This document shows, one piece after another, positions 1-10,947 of a DNA stretch of 64,000 bases. This DNA is from Alnus glutinosa. Its lineage: Eukaryota; Streptophyta; Magnoliopsida; Fagales; Betulaceae. Positions within the stretch are counted from its first letter, which is position 1. Each line of letters begins with the position of its first letter. Where the stretch lies: NCBI RefSeq assembly GCF_958979055.1, contig NC_084895.1:19266501-19330500 (forward strand). The letters run 5' to 3'. The notes under the pieces were generated by a model. The model saw only the letters and a list, made by a program, of their open reading frames with translations, made no database searches and had not been told where the DNA came from. A program made the position numbers and the translations under genes.

Positions 1-109
1 ACGTGGCGCCTTGCCACGTCACTCCTGAGAAAACAAAAAAAAAAAAAAACACAAAAACTGAAAAGCAGCATGGGGGAAAACATTTCCCCCAAATATTTTC
101 GTCATCTCT

Positions 110-141
<32 letters not shown>

Positions 142-430
142 GAGCAGCATGGGGGGAAAACATTTCCCCCAAATATTTTCGTCCTCTCTCTCCTCTCTCT
201 CTCTCTACTCGCCGTTGAAGTTATCGGCGAGTCTCCCTCTCTCTCGCCGTTAAGCTAGATCGGCGCCGGCTTTCGCAGTTGGGGGGAAAACATTTCCCCC
301 AAATATTTTCGTCCTCTCTCTCCTCGCTCTCTCTCTCGCTTGCTCGCCGGCCGTCCCACTCGCCGTTAAGCTAGATCGGCGCCGGCTTTCGGAGTTCAGG
401 CGCATCGGCGGCGTGGTTTTCTGTTCGGCG
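1..430 (+). repeat. Left terminal inverted repeat of MULE1, truncated by window edge
   Basis: It contains three copies of a block ending ACATTTCCCCCAAATATTTT (near 70-110, 148-182 and 279-313). There are also two copies of a GC-rich segment with CGCCGTTAAGCTAGATCGG (246-285 and 360-400), separated by CT microsatellite. The right arm at 7818-8128 matches the outer ~285 bases in inverse orientation. Nothing here looks coding. Confidence 0.8.
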
Positions 431-1567
431 GCCGGACACCTCCACCGGTATTCTTTCTATCTCTCTCCATTGATCTATGCATGGGTTATGTTATATGGGT
501 ATGGATATTTGGTTTGGGTATTTGGTGTTTGGCACTGGACGTTGCTTTAATATTGGGTGTGAAAATTTACAGCAATAGAGGGGATTTTGTAGATTGGGGG
601 TGATGGTTTGGGATGATGTTGTTAATAGCTAAAATTTTTGCTTGGCTAGGACCGAATAGAGTGGAGAGGAACAATTTTTTTGGGTGTCATTCATTTTGGG
701 GATTTTGGTTGTGGAAGGGCCGAATTGGCTGAATGGGTTTATGGAGTAATATGTTGTTGGTTTTTTTTTTTTTTATTATCTGTTTCGTTTGCTAGAAACT
801 TTTGTTGGGATTGTAATGTTTTATGAGGTTAAGATGTAATTTTGATTTTGCCTTTGCAGGAATCGTCAAATATCCTTAAAGAACCGATTAGAATCGTCAA
901 ATATCCTTAAAGAACCGATTTTGATTTGCCTTTGCAAGGTAATTCATTTGTCCTTTTTTGTTTTGTTATTATTGAAGACAATTTGTACGAGTGCATAATT
1001 GAACAATCTTCCTCGTTTGTAATTATTTTCTGGGTTGGATTTTATCACTTTCGTCCTTAGGAGGGAACAATAGTGGGTATTCGTCAAAGCGTACCCGGAA
1101 GTGTTTTTTTCACTGTTTGTGAGGAATCTTAACCCTTTGGTTAATTTGTTTGAGTTAGACAATTAGTTGTGGTTCTATTTGAATTGGAAAATTGGGTTTT
1201 TATGTGAAATCAAGGGCAACTTCTAAGTAGTTGCCTAGTAACTATAAAGTAACTATTTTGAGTTTAACTAGGACGAGCTCTAAGTAGTTTTTTTTTTTCT
1301 TTCCCCAAGAGTTCTCTCTGCGTCCCCCCTTCAAAGAAATAAAAAATAAAAAATCATTGAGTTATACAAAAGTATTATGGCTGAAGTGAAATATTTTAGT
1401 TATATGACCATAAAAAATGCAGTCGAACTTGTATGGCCACTTAATTAAGTGCATTCCTTCCCTGTAGGATATAAATTTCTTTTGTGATTCTTATTCTTTG
1501 CTGTGAATTTATCTTCTATATACGAGATACATTGTAACTAATGAATAACTTGGCTTGCAATTGGTAG
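431..1567. other. MULE1 internal non-coding stretch with a 29-bp tandem duplication
   Basis: No convincing coding sequence is seen. A 29-base unit (AATCGTCAAATATCCTTAAA...) is repeated at 861-889 and 892-920, just after a splice-acceptor-like TTTGCAG, and may be a further scrap of captured exon. The remainder is AT-rich and intron-like. Confidence 0.5.
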
Positions 1568-1927
1568 TTCATAGCATCTGCACCCACATTGTTACCACCA
1601 GAGTATGTCCAAGAATTTCAGAACTGTTTTGATAGAGCTCCTGCAGCTCCTTTTGAAGACATTCAAAGCATTTTGCATTTTGAATATGTTGACTTGACTC
1701 CTATTGCTTCAGCCTCGATAGCATAGGTTAATATCTTCTTCCCCCTCTCTTTTGCCTCTTTAAATAATATATTTCTGACTGATTTAAATTAGAATTTACT
1801 ATGTCTAGGTTCTTGGTGCAAGGCTTAGAGGCTCCCAAGAGGATATATTGGTGGCAGATCTGAATTTTGTTTACATTGTTGCTCGCATATTGGAGTTTTT
1901 GAATCCTGAATTCAGCCATCCAAGTGA
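1568..1927 (+). pseudogene. Captured fragment of an ABC1/aarF-type kinase gene (two exons)
   Basis: Exon A (1568-1726) follows an AG and reads FIASAPTLLPPEYVQ, then FQNCFDRAPAAPFEDIQSIL and PIASASIA. These are characteristic of plastid ABC1K/ADCK-like atypical kinases (At5g05200-like). Its last codon, where the family has Gln, is TAG (1724-1726), directly followed by the intron donor GT. Exon B (1809-~1927) reads ARLRGSQEDILVADLNF and then VYIVARILEFLNPEF. Compared with the remembered family sequence, exon A has lost a stretch after QSIL, and exon B has lost about 11 residues between two Glu-Asp pairs, removing the VIKV lysine region. The kept exon-intron boundary shows capture of genomic DNA rather than cDNA. 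It cannot encode a kinase. The family call is fairly firm; which paralogue is not. Confidence 0.78.
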
Positions 1928-2822
1928 AGATGAACCAAAGTTAAAACTTAAACAAAGATCAAGGCAAAGTTGCAATGTATTTTGTTGTGTTTCAGCACTG
2001 TTTTGTGCTTCTTTTTTTTTTTTTTTTCCCCTTTTTGTTCTTGTAATTTTTCATCTGTAAGGAAGGCAGCAAGGAGCCCAAAATTAATTGCAAGTAGACA
2101 GATGTGAATATGTTTAAGATGAAGTCACGGTCATACTTTGTCATTGTTAACTTATTTCTCTTTGTAGTGGATTTTACTTTGAAAGGTGCATGATTTTCAT
2201 CAATCAACACTGGAAATTGAATATGTCGGGCCACAAAGAAATTTCAATCAATCATTGCTTCTAGCCATGTTTTATGCATGCAATACATAAAATTTTCATC
2301 CACAACATTTGTATGGGTAAGTAAAGGTGTGATCAGTTTTGCTATATCTTGCATAAAAAAAATGGTCCACAGAGTATTTGGTAAGCTTCCTACAATTATG
2401 TTGAGAATAAAAGGGAAGAAACAAGAGTGGGGTTGGTCTATACACATTTATATCTCCAAAAAATTGGAAGCAAGAGAATGATTCAAAGTACAACAGAAAC
2501 CAAATCTCTTTCTTCTTGAGTCTTGACCTCTAAAGAGGTTTTTTTTGCATTTAAACAAAACTATCTTAATTTGCATTTAAGCCAACCACACACCCAAAGC
2601 ACAACAAAATGAATCATAGCACCATAATTATCAAAAAAAAATATATATATATATTCCAACAACTTGCCACATGTGCATGGTGGGATCACCAAAATTACAC
2701 TTTGATCCCATTTCCTTCATACTAACAAAATTACATTTTGATCCCATCAATAAAGACAAAACACCTAAACACCTAAAATCATCACATGTACATTACAACA
2801 TGTCAACAAGAAGTACAATATA
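1928..2822. other. MULE1 internal spacer
   Basis: A segment at about 1921-1980 (SEDEPKLKLKQRSRQS in the + frame) resembles the minus strand near 30650-30710 in MULE2, so it may be another exon captured by both elements; I do not recognise it. A ~40-base sequence at 2289-2328 (TCATCCACAACATTTGTATG) is directly repeated at 3191-3229. Nothing else is recognisable. Confidence 0.4.
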
Positions 2823-3623
2823 TCATTTACAGGCCAATCGCATGGAATTGATAACATGCATCAAACGATAAATACTTGAGAGCTCATCACCAATAAATGT
2901 AGGCAAGCATCGCATATGGTTGAGTATGTTATACACTTGATCGAATATGAGCCGCACATGCACATGCATTGCAATCATCGGGTCTGTTGGGATTATGGCA
3001 TTAGCTACGTCTGTCATCCAAGCAAGTTTTCGAATTGGGTCGTTATAGATATCACACACTAATTGCTGCAAAAGAAATAGCAGTACTTCTTGGTTCAAAG
3101 GGAGAGGAATCATTGACAATAGCCACTGTAGATCAACCTGAAAATAACAAAAAATACCACAAAAGTTCAATACCCTAAACTTGTTTAAACTAAAATTCTC
3201 ATCCACAACATTTGTATGGGTAAGTAAAGCACATCTAAATGATCATATCACATCTATTCACCTTTTAAATAGCAAATGATCATCTAGTTGCTCCTATATC
3301 ATGTAAAACATTGAACAAATAACAATGAGAAGTAAAATAACTACAAATTCACCTGGGAGCATAGCCAAGACACAATGGACACGTCATTTCTTTGTAGAGC
3401 TGCAGTGAAAGCCTCCTAATATTTTTGCTCAAATAGCAATCGTGATAACTCATATGTTATATCAATTGGCACTCCAACCTAATGAACATATCCCTTGTAA
3501 TTAGTACAACCAACATGGAATTCCAACATAAAAGCCAATGAATATGAAATGAGACTATAATACGAAGACCTGATGGAGACCACCCAATGTTTGAGCCACT
3601 GTCGATGCTGAAGAGATGAAATC
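2823..3623 (-). pseudogene. VCS: Captured C-terminal exons of VARICOSE/EDC4 (mRNA decapping scaffold)
   Basis: Three exons with AG/GT borders are seen on the minus strand. They are 3570-3623 (DFISSASTVAQTLGGLHQ), 3353-3478 (ITYELSRLLFEQKY, TAG at 3416-3418, then EAFTAALQRNDVSIVSWLC), and 2823-3137 ([16 protein letters not shown] ... [10 protein letters not shown] ... [13 protein letters not shown], stop). Together they match the remembered C-terminus of plant VARICOSE, whose product scaffolds the decapping complex in P-bodies. The first exon has an internal deletion joining the QTL and GGLH regions, the second has a nonsense codon, and the third has a two-residue insertion (HV). The fragment lies downstream of the FAR1-like gene, on the same strand, inside MULE1. 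It is a captured, disabled copy; family identity is strong. Confidence 0.85.
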
Positions 3624-3710
3624 CTGCATAACAAAAAAAAAAAAAAAATTGTTAAGATCAAGAATCAAGGAATCAGTCATATTTGTGTCCAATAATAATT
3701 TTTTGTATAC

Positions 3711-6358
3711 CTGAGTAATTATACTATCTCTTACTATAGGACCATGCTGAGCATTAGTTACTGAAGGCAATGAAATTTCACTTGTAGTCACTTGATCCTG
3801 CATTGCTTTAGAGGTCTACAATTTAAAAAATGGTTATGTAAGCGTCTCCATGAAAACACAAGAAATATCTATGTTTTTAAGAAGAGGGGAAAATGTGTGA
3901 ACCTGCTTTTTCTGTCTATTCTGTTTCGCATTGTTGTCACTCAGTTGATTTTTTTTGTCTTGTGCTTTTTTTTTTGCTTGTGACTTCTTGGCCTCTTTTT
4001 CTACTATGGGCACCTTTCTGTTCGTCGGTGGTCTCCCTTTACTATGAACCTTCAAAGGACTAAGTAGCTTATCACTATGCACTGCCAAACCATCATTACT
4101 TTCATTAAGTTCATTACCGCTAGAAGATGGCTGGGAAAGCTGACTAGGTTCAAGCCTCAATGCACGGTATTTCTCCTTTAAAATATCAACATTTTTCATC
4201 ACATCCATGTAATGATCCACATTTTCTGATGTTAGGTCCGCTAATTCATAAAAATTCTTGCACATTGTGTCAAATCTTTGGCCTTTAGGCTTATCACCAA
4301 CAGAATCATAACTACTATTAACAAAAGTGTAACTTCGCTTAATATCTTTCCTCCATCTGTCAAGAAAGTATTTTGATGGCAACACTGTAACTTTCCTTGT
4401 AAGTAGCACAGAAATGGAATGCCTGCACAAAATGCCTCTTAATTCAAATAATGCACAACTGCACTGCACTTCAATTTTGTCTTCATCAAAGTAAACACAA
4501 AATGCTACATCTTTAATGTAATTTTCACTAATGACATCAAATTCAGTCACTTGATAGGTAGATATTGCACCTTCTTTTTTAAGATGAGAGTTATTACAAA
4601 ACATGATTCTCGTAAACTCCTTTTGCACTTCTTTGAACTTTGCATTGGTGTAGATATCTTGAAACTTTTTCTCCAAAGAAATCTTGGTCACACATTTTAT
4701 CGTGCTATTAAAAGATTTGAAATCAGCACGTTTCTCATTTTCAACCATTCTACTCAAAGCACTATCAAATTTGTCAACAAATTCTTTTAATGTGGTCTTT
4801 GAGTGCAAATAATTATCAAAAAATGAGTTCATACTTTCACTCCGCTGCGTAGTAGTCATTCCCGCCCAAAACGTATCTTTCATATATGCCGGCACCCAAA
4901 AAGTCCGCTCACTATATAACCCATGCAGCCATGCATTATCATGCAGTTGAAAACACTCAAGTAGACTCTGCCAGTTTTCCTCGAATTCATCACATGTTTG
5001 AGAATCATACACACAAGCTAGTAGGGCACTCTTAATGTCACTGTATTCAGCATGAGCTCCAAACTTTTCTGGGAGTTTTCTCAAAATGTGCCATAGACAA
5101 AATCTATGTCGAGTGTTTGGAAAAACTTTTGCAATTGCATTTTTCATAGCCCTATCCTGATCTGTCATAATTGCACTTGGAGCACGGCCATTCATGCACC
5201 CCAACCAAGTCTCAAACAACCAAACAAATGTTTTTGTATCCTCGGTTGATATTAGTCCTGCCCCTAAAAGTATTGACTGACCATGATGATTTACTCCTAC
5301 AAAAGGAGCAAATGGCATGTCGTATCTATTAGTCAAATACGTTGTGTCAAACGTAATGACATCCCCAAAATATTCATACGCTGCCCTACACCGTGCATCG
5401 GCCCAAAACACATTTCGCAACCTACATTCATCATCTATATCCATCACATAAAAGAAGCCATCATCTTGCTTTTGCATTCTATTAAAATAATCACGAAGTG
5501 CTTCAGCGCCTCCTTTGCCAAGCTGAAGATCTCTTGCCTTGTCAATAAAATTCCGGCAATCTTTCTCTCCAAAGGCAAGATTCTCATACCCCCCCATTTC
5601 AACAACCAATGTGTTAAAATTCTTACATGGACGTATCCCAGCTCTATCATTTAATTCAAGCCTTCTTTTCGCAGCAAAATCTATATTCTTATTGCATCTA
5701 AAAAACCTTACTTTGCTTGGGCTTAAACTATGATTATGCTCAACCACAACTGTAGTCAGAAACCACTTTCCATCAACAGCCCGCTGTGCATTGATCTTTG
5801 CCTTACACCCTGTTTTAATTGTTGGATTTGGCTTTATAGCATTTGATGATGTGCTGCTTTCTGTCGTGCCTTGAGGAGCACATGCCAGGGTGATGTATTT
5901 TGTACTACCATCTTTGCTCTTTTTCTTGCCTCTTTTTACCACACCAAAACCCACTTGCTTAGCATATGTCCTATAATATAAGCAAACTTCTTCTTTCGAA
6001 CTAAACACCATTAACTCCTTGGGTTCTTCAACTTTTTCATCCCCATCTATAATCTTGTATTGTGTGTCAGTGTCCTCCTTATCATCCATCTCTAAATCAC
6101 ATACATTTAGATTTCCATCTATATATAAAAAAAAATAATGATAAGAATAAGAATACAAAGTTTAGAAGAAACAATTAACGAATGAAACAATAAATCATAC
6201 AATCACCGAGCCGAAGTAAAATTAAAAAGCAAACAAAAGTTTATAGCCTAACCAATTTGAGGGTCATCTTGGTGCGTCAAAGCAACATCATTTGGAATCT
6301 GTGTAAAAAGATAATCATCTTCGCCCTCAATCGCCAAGTGTGAGCTTGAAAAGTCCAT
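3711..6358 (-). CDS. FAR1/FHY3-family protein, MULE transposase type (intact)
   Basis: The exons are 6253-6358, 3903-6118 and probably 3711-3815; all junctions are GT-AG and keep frame (106+2216+105 nt). The start is ATG at 6358 (MDFSSSHLAIEG). A FAR1 DNA-binding domain spans about residues 80-170, with the EHNHS motif near 162. A MULE transposase core follows, with acidic residues in FDTTY (D293) and TDQDRAMKN (D355), then a SWIM zinc finger (CSCALFELRGILCRH) and a basic tail. No frameshift or stop is present. If the last intron is not used, the protein ends at 3834 with 796 residues. The related exon at 29582-29695 in MULE2 supports the third exon. It lies between MULE1 inverted repeats, so it is probably this element's transposase rather than a domesticated light-signalling factor. 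DNA binding and transposition are inferred from family. Confidence 0.88.
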
Positions 6359-7180
6359 TCAGGAAGAGTTGGCTACAATAAGTAGCTAAAAACACAAAAG
6401 ATAGAGTGAGTTTTAATCAAAATGGGTGCCAACATTTGGATTCAATGTAGAAAGTTAAAGAGAACCTAACACAATAATCAATTGCCTTATAGAAAGAAAG
6501 AAAAAAATAAAATATCAAATAATTAATTTTATACAAGACCATCAGACTGTACCTAGTCAAGTGCAACTAAAAACAAACCATAGAAACATTTTTCTTTCCT
6601 TTTACATCTTTCCCATTCAATAGAAAGCTACAGCGCACACACACACACCAAAAAAAAAAAAAAAAAATTATCATTAAGTTCATTCCTAGGATTAAAGATT
6701 GAAGAATTATCCCCTTGCTTATAGATACTTAACACTTTCACAGCACAAATAATTGTTTAACATCACAAAAAATCCAAAAATACTTAACACTTTAACATCA
6801 CAAAGAATTATGCTTGGTGAAACACTCTTATTAACTAATTTAATCAATGTTTATACTAAAGTGAGCTATTGAATACTCAACCTAAATCAAGCACCAAAAC
6901 CAACAAATCCATGCAAAACCAACAAAAAAAAAGTGAGCTATTGAATACACAACCTAAATCAAGCACCAAAACCAACAAATCCATGCAAAACCAACAAAAA
7001 AAAAAAATACTGAAAAAAAAAACAGACTGGTGGGTGACCGGTGTCCACTGGGTGTTGCTTGAGAGAAGGAAATTTTGGCTGGAACTGAGAGACTTGCGAC
7101 TGAGTTTGTAATGTTTGGGGAAGAGAAAGGGCAAGTGAGAGTCTGTGATTTACTCGCTAGAAAGGGCAAGAGAGAGTCTG
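6359..7180. other. Upstream region of the FAR1-like gene, with short tandem duplications
   Basis: This is the presumed promoter and 5' leader of the minus-strand gene. A ~50-base unit (CCTAAATCAAGCACCAAAAC...) is repeated at 6881-6931 and 6952-7003. A second unit ending GTCTGTGATTTACTCGCTAG is repeated near 7138-7195. No gene is seen. Confidence 0.5.
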
Positions 7181-7690
7181 TGATTTACTCGCTAGACAAG
7201 CAACCCAGCGAGTTCAGTTTGGTGGCCTGCTTGACGGACGGTGGCGGTGGGCAGAGCTGTGGGCGGCGGTAGGCAGAACCGTGGGCGGCGGTGGGCAGAG
7301 CCGTGGGTTTGGGTTGAGAGATTTTGAAAGTTTTAGGGCAAAATTTTTTTGAAATGGGGGAAAATTGGAGAATGGCGGCCTGCTCGACGGACGGTAGCGG
7401 TGGGCAGAGCTGTGGGCGGCGGTAGGCAGAGCCGTGAGCGGCGGTGGGCGGCGGTGGGCAGAGCCGTGGGTTTGGGTTGAGAGATTTATTTTTCTGAAAT
7501 GGGGGAAAATTGGAGAATGGCGGTGCTCGACGGACGGTGGCAGTGGGCAGAGCTGTGGGCGGCGGTTGGCAGACCAGTGGGCGGAGCTGTGGGTTTGGGT
7601 TGAGAGATTTTGAAATGGGGGGAAATTGGACAGAAATGGGGGAAATTGGACGGAAATGGACGGAAATGGGGGGGAGAATGGATGGACAGG
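7181..7690. repeat. GC-rich imperfect tandem repeats (GGCGGTGGGCAGAGC units)
   Basis: Variants of GGGCGGCGGTGGGCAGAGCC, each followed by GTGGGTTTGGGTTGAGAGATT, occur three or more times, and a GGAAATTGGACGGAAATGGG run follows. Long open frames cross it on both strands, but they are low complexity and follow the repeat. I treat it as sub-terminal repeat DNA of the MULE. Confidence 0.7.
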
Positions 7691-7756
7691 TTTTCAGCAA
7701 ATTTTGTTTTTTTATTTTTTATTTTTTTATTTTTTTTTAATTTTTTCCTCTCGCTG

Positions 7757-8128
7757 ATGTGGCACCTTGCCACGTCAGCTCGGTCGTAGCCCGGTCGTAA
7801 CCGGGTCTACGAAATAGCAGCCCCCCAACTGCGAAAGCCGGCGCCGATCTAGCTTAACGGCGAGAGAGAGGGAGACTCGCCGGTAACTTCAACGGCGAGT
7901 AGAGAGAGAGAGAGGAGAGAGAGGACGAAAATATTTGGGGGAAATGTTTTCCTCCATGCTGCTCGAGAGAGAGAGAGAGAGAGGAGAGAGATGACGAAAA
8001 TATTTGGGGGAAATGTTTTCCCCCATGCTGCTTTTCAGTTTTTGTGTTTTTTTTTTTGTTTTCTCAGGAGTGATGTGGCAAGGCGTCACGTCAGCCTCGT
8101 CGTAGCCCAGTCGTAACTGGGTCTACGA
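7757..8128 (-). repeat. Right terminal inverted repeat of MULE1, with a duplicated terminus
   Basis: Positions 7818-8105 are the inverse of positions 1-285. The outermost sequence (GTCGTAGCCCAGTCGTAACT, then GGGTCTACG, 8098-8128) also occurs inside at about 7784-7813 in the same orientation. The element end is therefore present twice in tandem, as if one MULE terminus sits just inside another. The terminal piece is itself an imperfect palindrome (GTAGCCCGGTCGTAACCGGG). Confidence 0.75.
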
Positions 8129-8429
8129 TCCAGACTTTCTCGAGGAAAAACACCTCCATCATGATTTCGTGGGGCCCTCTTGTTGAATTACAGCCACAAA
8201 AAATAAATGTAATGATGACATGATGTCATCCTTCAATTTCCAATGTACAGCACTTTGCAAAAGTGGGACGCATCTCTCTCGGTGCAAAGTGCAAGTGGGG
8301 CCAGTGGGCTGATATCAAGGGGAGGGAAAAATCGGTGCCCACGTCATCTAAACTTCCCGCACAAGTTAATTTTTCTAGCAGACTTGATGGCGCTGGATCA
8401 GTTTGGGACCGACTTCTTTTTCAGTTCGG
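8129..8429. other. Intergenic, no gene seen
   Basis: This is unremarkable sequence between MULE1 and the next inverted-repeat element. Short frames here show no family resemblance. Confidence 0.4.
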
Positions 8430-9420
8430 ATCCGGATCCGGATCCGGTTGATGGCTAAAGAGATCCAAGGCCAAAAACCAGCCACGTGGCTCAAGAAAAA
8501 AAATCAAAATTAAACCATCCAGCCTGTCGTCTATCACCCAAAATAAACTGAAAAATCCTGTTCTCTCTTCAGACCGCCATTTCCCTGAAACCCATCTTCC
8601 TCGTCTCTCTGCAGCAGACCCACGAACACAAAGTAGGAAAAAAACTCAACAGGGAGATGTAAAAGAGAGACAGGCTGGTTTTTTTCTTAAAAGCCCTATC
8701 CAAACCCCTTTAATTAGAGCATTTTTACCTGATGGAAGTTGATAACTTACATAAATCAGTTTTCTTTTCCTCATGGGAGATACAAAAATTTGTTTCTCCC
8801 CATGGTAAAAGCCTCATCGGTGCGTGGATCCAAGAAATGATTGTTAATTATACCATGATAATCGGGATAAAGACCAGTAACAATGGAATAATGGTTAGGA
8901 AAAGTCAAGGTCGGGAAACCAAATTGGAAGTTTTGAAGTCAATTGGCCGATATTCGGCCTTGAAGTCTTAAACTGGTACCCAAATCGGAACCCACCTGAG
9001 GAAACCAGCAAAACCACAGTGCCGTGGATGATGGGTCTGTTGGTGAAGAAGAAGAAGATGAAGAGTCGGTGTTGAAAGAGAGCAGCGCCTTGGATGGGTT
9101 CGATGGGTCTTCTTCTTGGGTTGGTACTGGTACTGGTACTGGTGTAGGCTTTGTTGGAGAATCAGAACCCATGTTCCAAAAATTGGTCTTTCTCTTCCAA
9201 CTCTTTTTGGATTGCGTGTTCCGTAATCGGGTTTGTACAGAGCGAGAGAGAGAGAGAGATTGGACTGAGCCGGTGAGACGCAAGGGTTTGGTTTGGCTTT
9301 GTTGATTTTTTTTTTTTATTGAGCCACGTGGCCGGTTTTTGGCCTTGGATCTCTTTCAAGAGATCCAAGCCATCAATCGGGCTCCTTTCCAGTTCTAATG
9401 AACTGGGGAGGATCCGGATC
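8430..9420. mobile_element. Non-autonomous inverted-repeat element carrying an exon-like segment
   Basis: The left arm (8430-8515: GATCCGGATCC, then GTTGATGGCT, GAGATCCAAGGCCAAAAACC, CCACGTGGCTCAA) is matched inverted at about 9303-9420, with small gaps. Inside, the minus strand has an ATG at 9171 (MGSDSPTKPTPVPVPVPTQ...) running about 60 codons to a CAG/GTGGG splice donor near 8994. This looks like a captured first exon of an unidentified host gene. A similar arm is found alone at 42245-42330. No target duplication was established. Confidence 0.55.
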
Positions 9421-10285
9421 CTTTCAGTTCGATCTTAGGTTTCCTTGATGCATTTTTAGGCCAACTTTAATAATTTTGCTTTGTATTTTTCGTTAGGACC
9501 TAAAAATAAAATAAACACTAAAACAAGGCAAAATATTATATTACAATGGGCTAAGGGTTTAACAATAGTAAATTAAAAAGATTGAATGTGCAATACTCCA
9601 GACCTATCAGTACACTTAATTAAACAATGACATGAACAATAAAGCTTGCAAACCATGCACCTGCCATACACAGCCTATCAAGTGCAGGGATCACTATTTT
9701 CTAGATTCATCTTTTTTCTTCCATTCACATGAACGAGTTAATGGTTTGTTTGGATGTTCAATTCGAATATTATTCAAATTCGTTGTGCAAATTATAAGGT
9801 TTAACTTTGTGAGATGAAAATTGAGAAATTTTAAAAAGTTGAATAAAATATAATTTATTTTTGAAAAAAGTAAAATATTATTCTAACCAAAGATTACTTT
9901 CCTTTTCTAAGGTGCCAAACTAGAAGCTGTCCTGGCCAAAGAGCCAGATTCATTTTGTCATGAGGGATGCGATTCTCATTATGTGCGATGTAACAAAATT
10001 CTTTATTGGTAAATCATGAGTTGTTCTAAAAAGCTTAAGCTAATAAGAAATGATAAATTTAATCATTTAATTAATATTATAATATTTACAAATACAAAGC
10101 CCTTCTCCTGGTTCGAGGTGTGAGAGTAAAACAATTTTTTACTAAAGGACTTGTGTTTGTATTAGAGGATGAGAGAAAGAAAGCTTCATGTTGGTTTGTG
10201 AGAATGGAAATGAGCTTGCTGGTGGACTAGCCAATGAGCTTTTATAGAGATATAAGTACACAGGTTTGATTTCAAATGCATCTTA
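9421..10285. other. Intergenic, no gene seen
   Basis: AT-rich sequence with no coding or repeat structure that I can support. Confidence 0.4.
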
Positions 10286-10944
10286 GGTCCTGTTTGTTTG
10301 GTGTAAAATGTTTTCTGTTGGAAAATATGTTTAGTTGAATAATTTTTTAACATTTGGCTCGTACGAAAAATCAATAAATATTTCTTATTTTTTCATTCAA
10401 CCATATTAACATATATCATTTTATTCACAACATAAAAATATTAATATAAAACAACTGGAAAAAATAATTAAACCTAAAAAATGTTTAATTAAAATATACA
10501 CATATTATCTAGCAATGATAATATATTTCCATATAATTTGAGGAGTTATATAAGAAAAGAATGAAAGAATAGAAGGCTTTCGGGAGTAAGATTGAGATCC
10601 AATGTAACTGTATGTCCATATCATTTGCAATTTAGGCAGGCAACGATGAGATGACCCATGTGGGGACCGACTTGCCCAGGCAGGTATTCGGGTAGCCCGA
10701 GACCTATTCGGGTAGTTAAGGCTACAAGGGATCTTCTCACAATTGCCTGCCCGGGGGTATGGAAGAGTAGCGGAAAATGGTTTACACAGATGAGAAGCGT
10801 AAACCATTTTATGCCTTGTGAATGTTATTTTCCTTGTTCAACTAAAAACATTTTCAGGTTAACCAATATTTTACCCCGCGCTAAACACTAAAAAATAAAT
10901 AAAACCTTTTATAGAAAACATTTTATGTTAAAATAAACAAAACC
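10286..10944. mobile_element. PIF/Harbinger-like MITE, 659 bp
   Basis: The left end GGTCCTGTTTGTTTGG...TAAAATG is mirrored at the right end (CATTTTATG...AAACAAAACC). TTA lies on both sides (10283-10285 and 10945-10947), as expected for the 3-bp duplications of PIF/Harbinger elements. The interior is non-coding; the middle (about 10600-10760) is GC-richer and could be a nested insertion. Confidence 0.55.
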
Positions 10945-10947
10945 TTA

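Larger units (their letters stand above)
1..8128. mobile_element. Composite Mutator-like element (MULE1) with long terminal inverted repeats
   Basis: The first ~285 bases reappear inverted at about 7818-8105: the same order of a GTGGCGCCTTGCCACGTCA-like end, an A-rich stretch, a block with GGGGGAAAACATTTCCCCC, CT-rich DNA and a GC-rich segment. The left end runs off the window, because the right copy continues about 25-50 bases further out (to ~8128), so the target duplication cannot be tested. Inside lie a FAR1/MULE-transposase-type gene on the minus strand (3711-6358) and two captured host-gene fragments: ABC1-kinase-like exons at 1568-1927 (+) and VARICOSE C-terminal exons at 2823-3623 (-). 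Long inverted repeats plus a FAR1-type gene are typical of plant TIR-MULEs, and carrying host exons makes it Pack-MULE-like. The assignment is strong; the outer limits are approximate. Confidence 0.82.

Noticed and set aside
3834..3902. Ending the FAR1-like protein at the stop at 3834
   Set aside because: Possible, but the in-frame donor at 3902, the in-phase exon 3711-3815 and the related exon in MULE2 make the spliced form more likely; I kept the longer model and noted the alternative.
7185..7740. Pro-rich frames near the right end of MULE1
   Set aside because: They follow GC-rich tandem repeats and have no domain.
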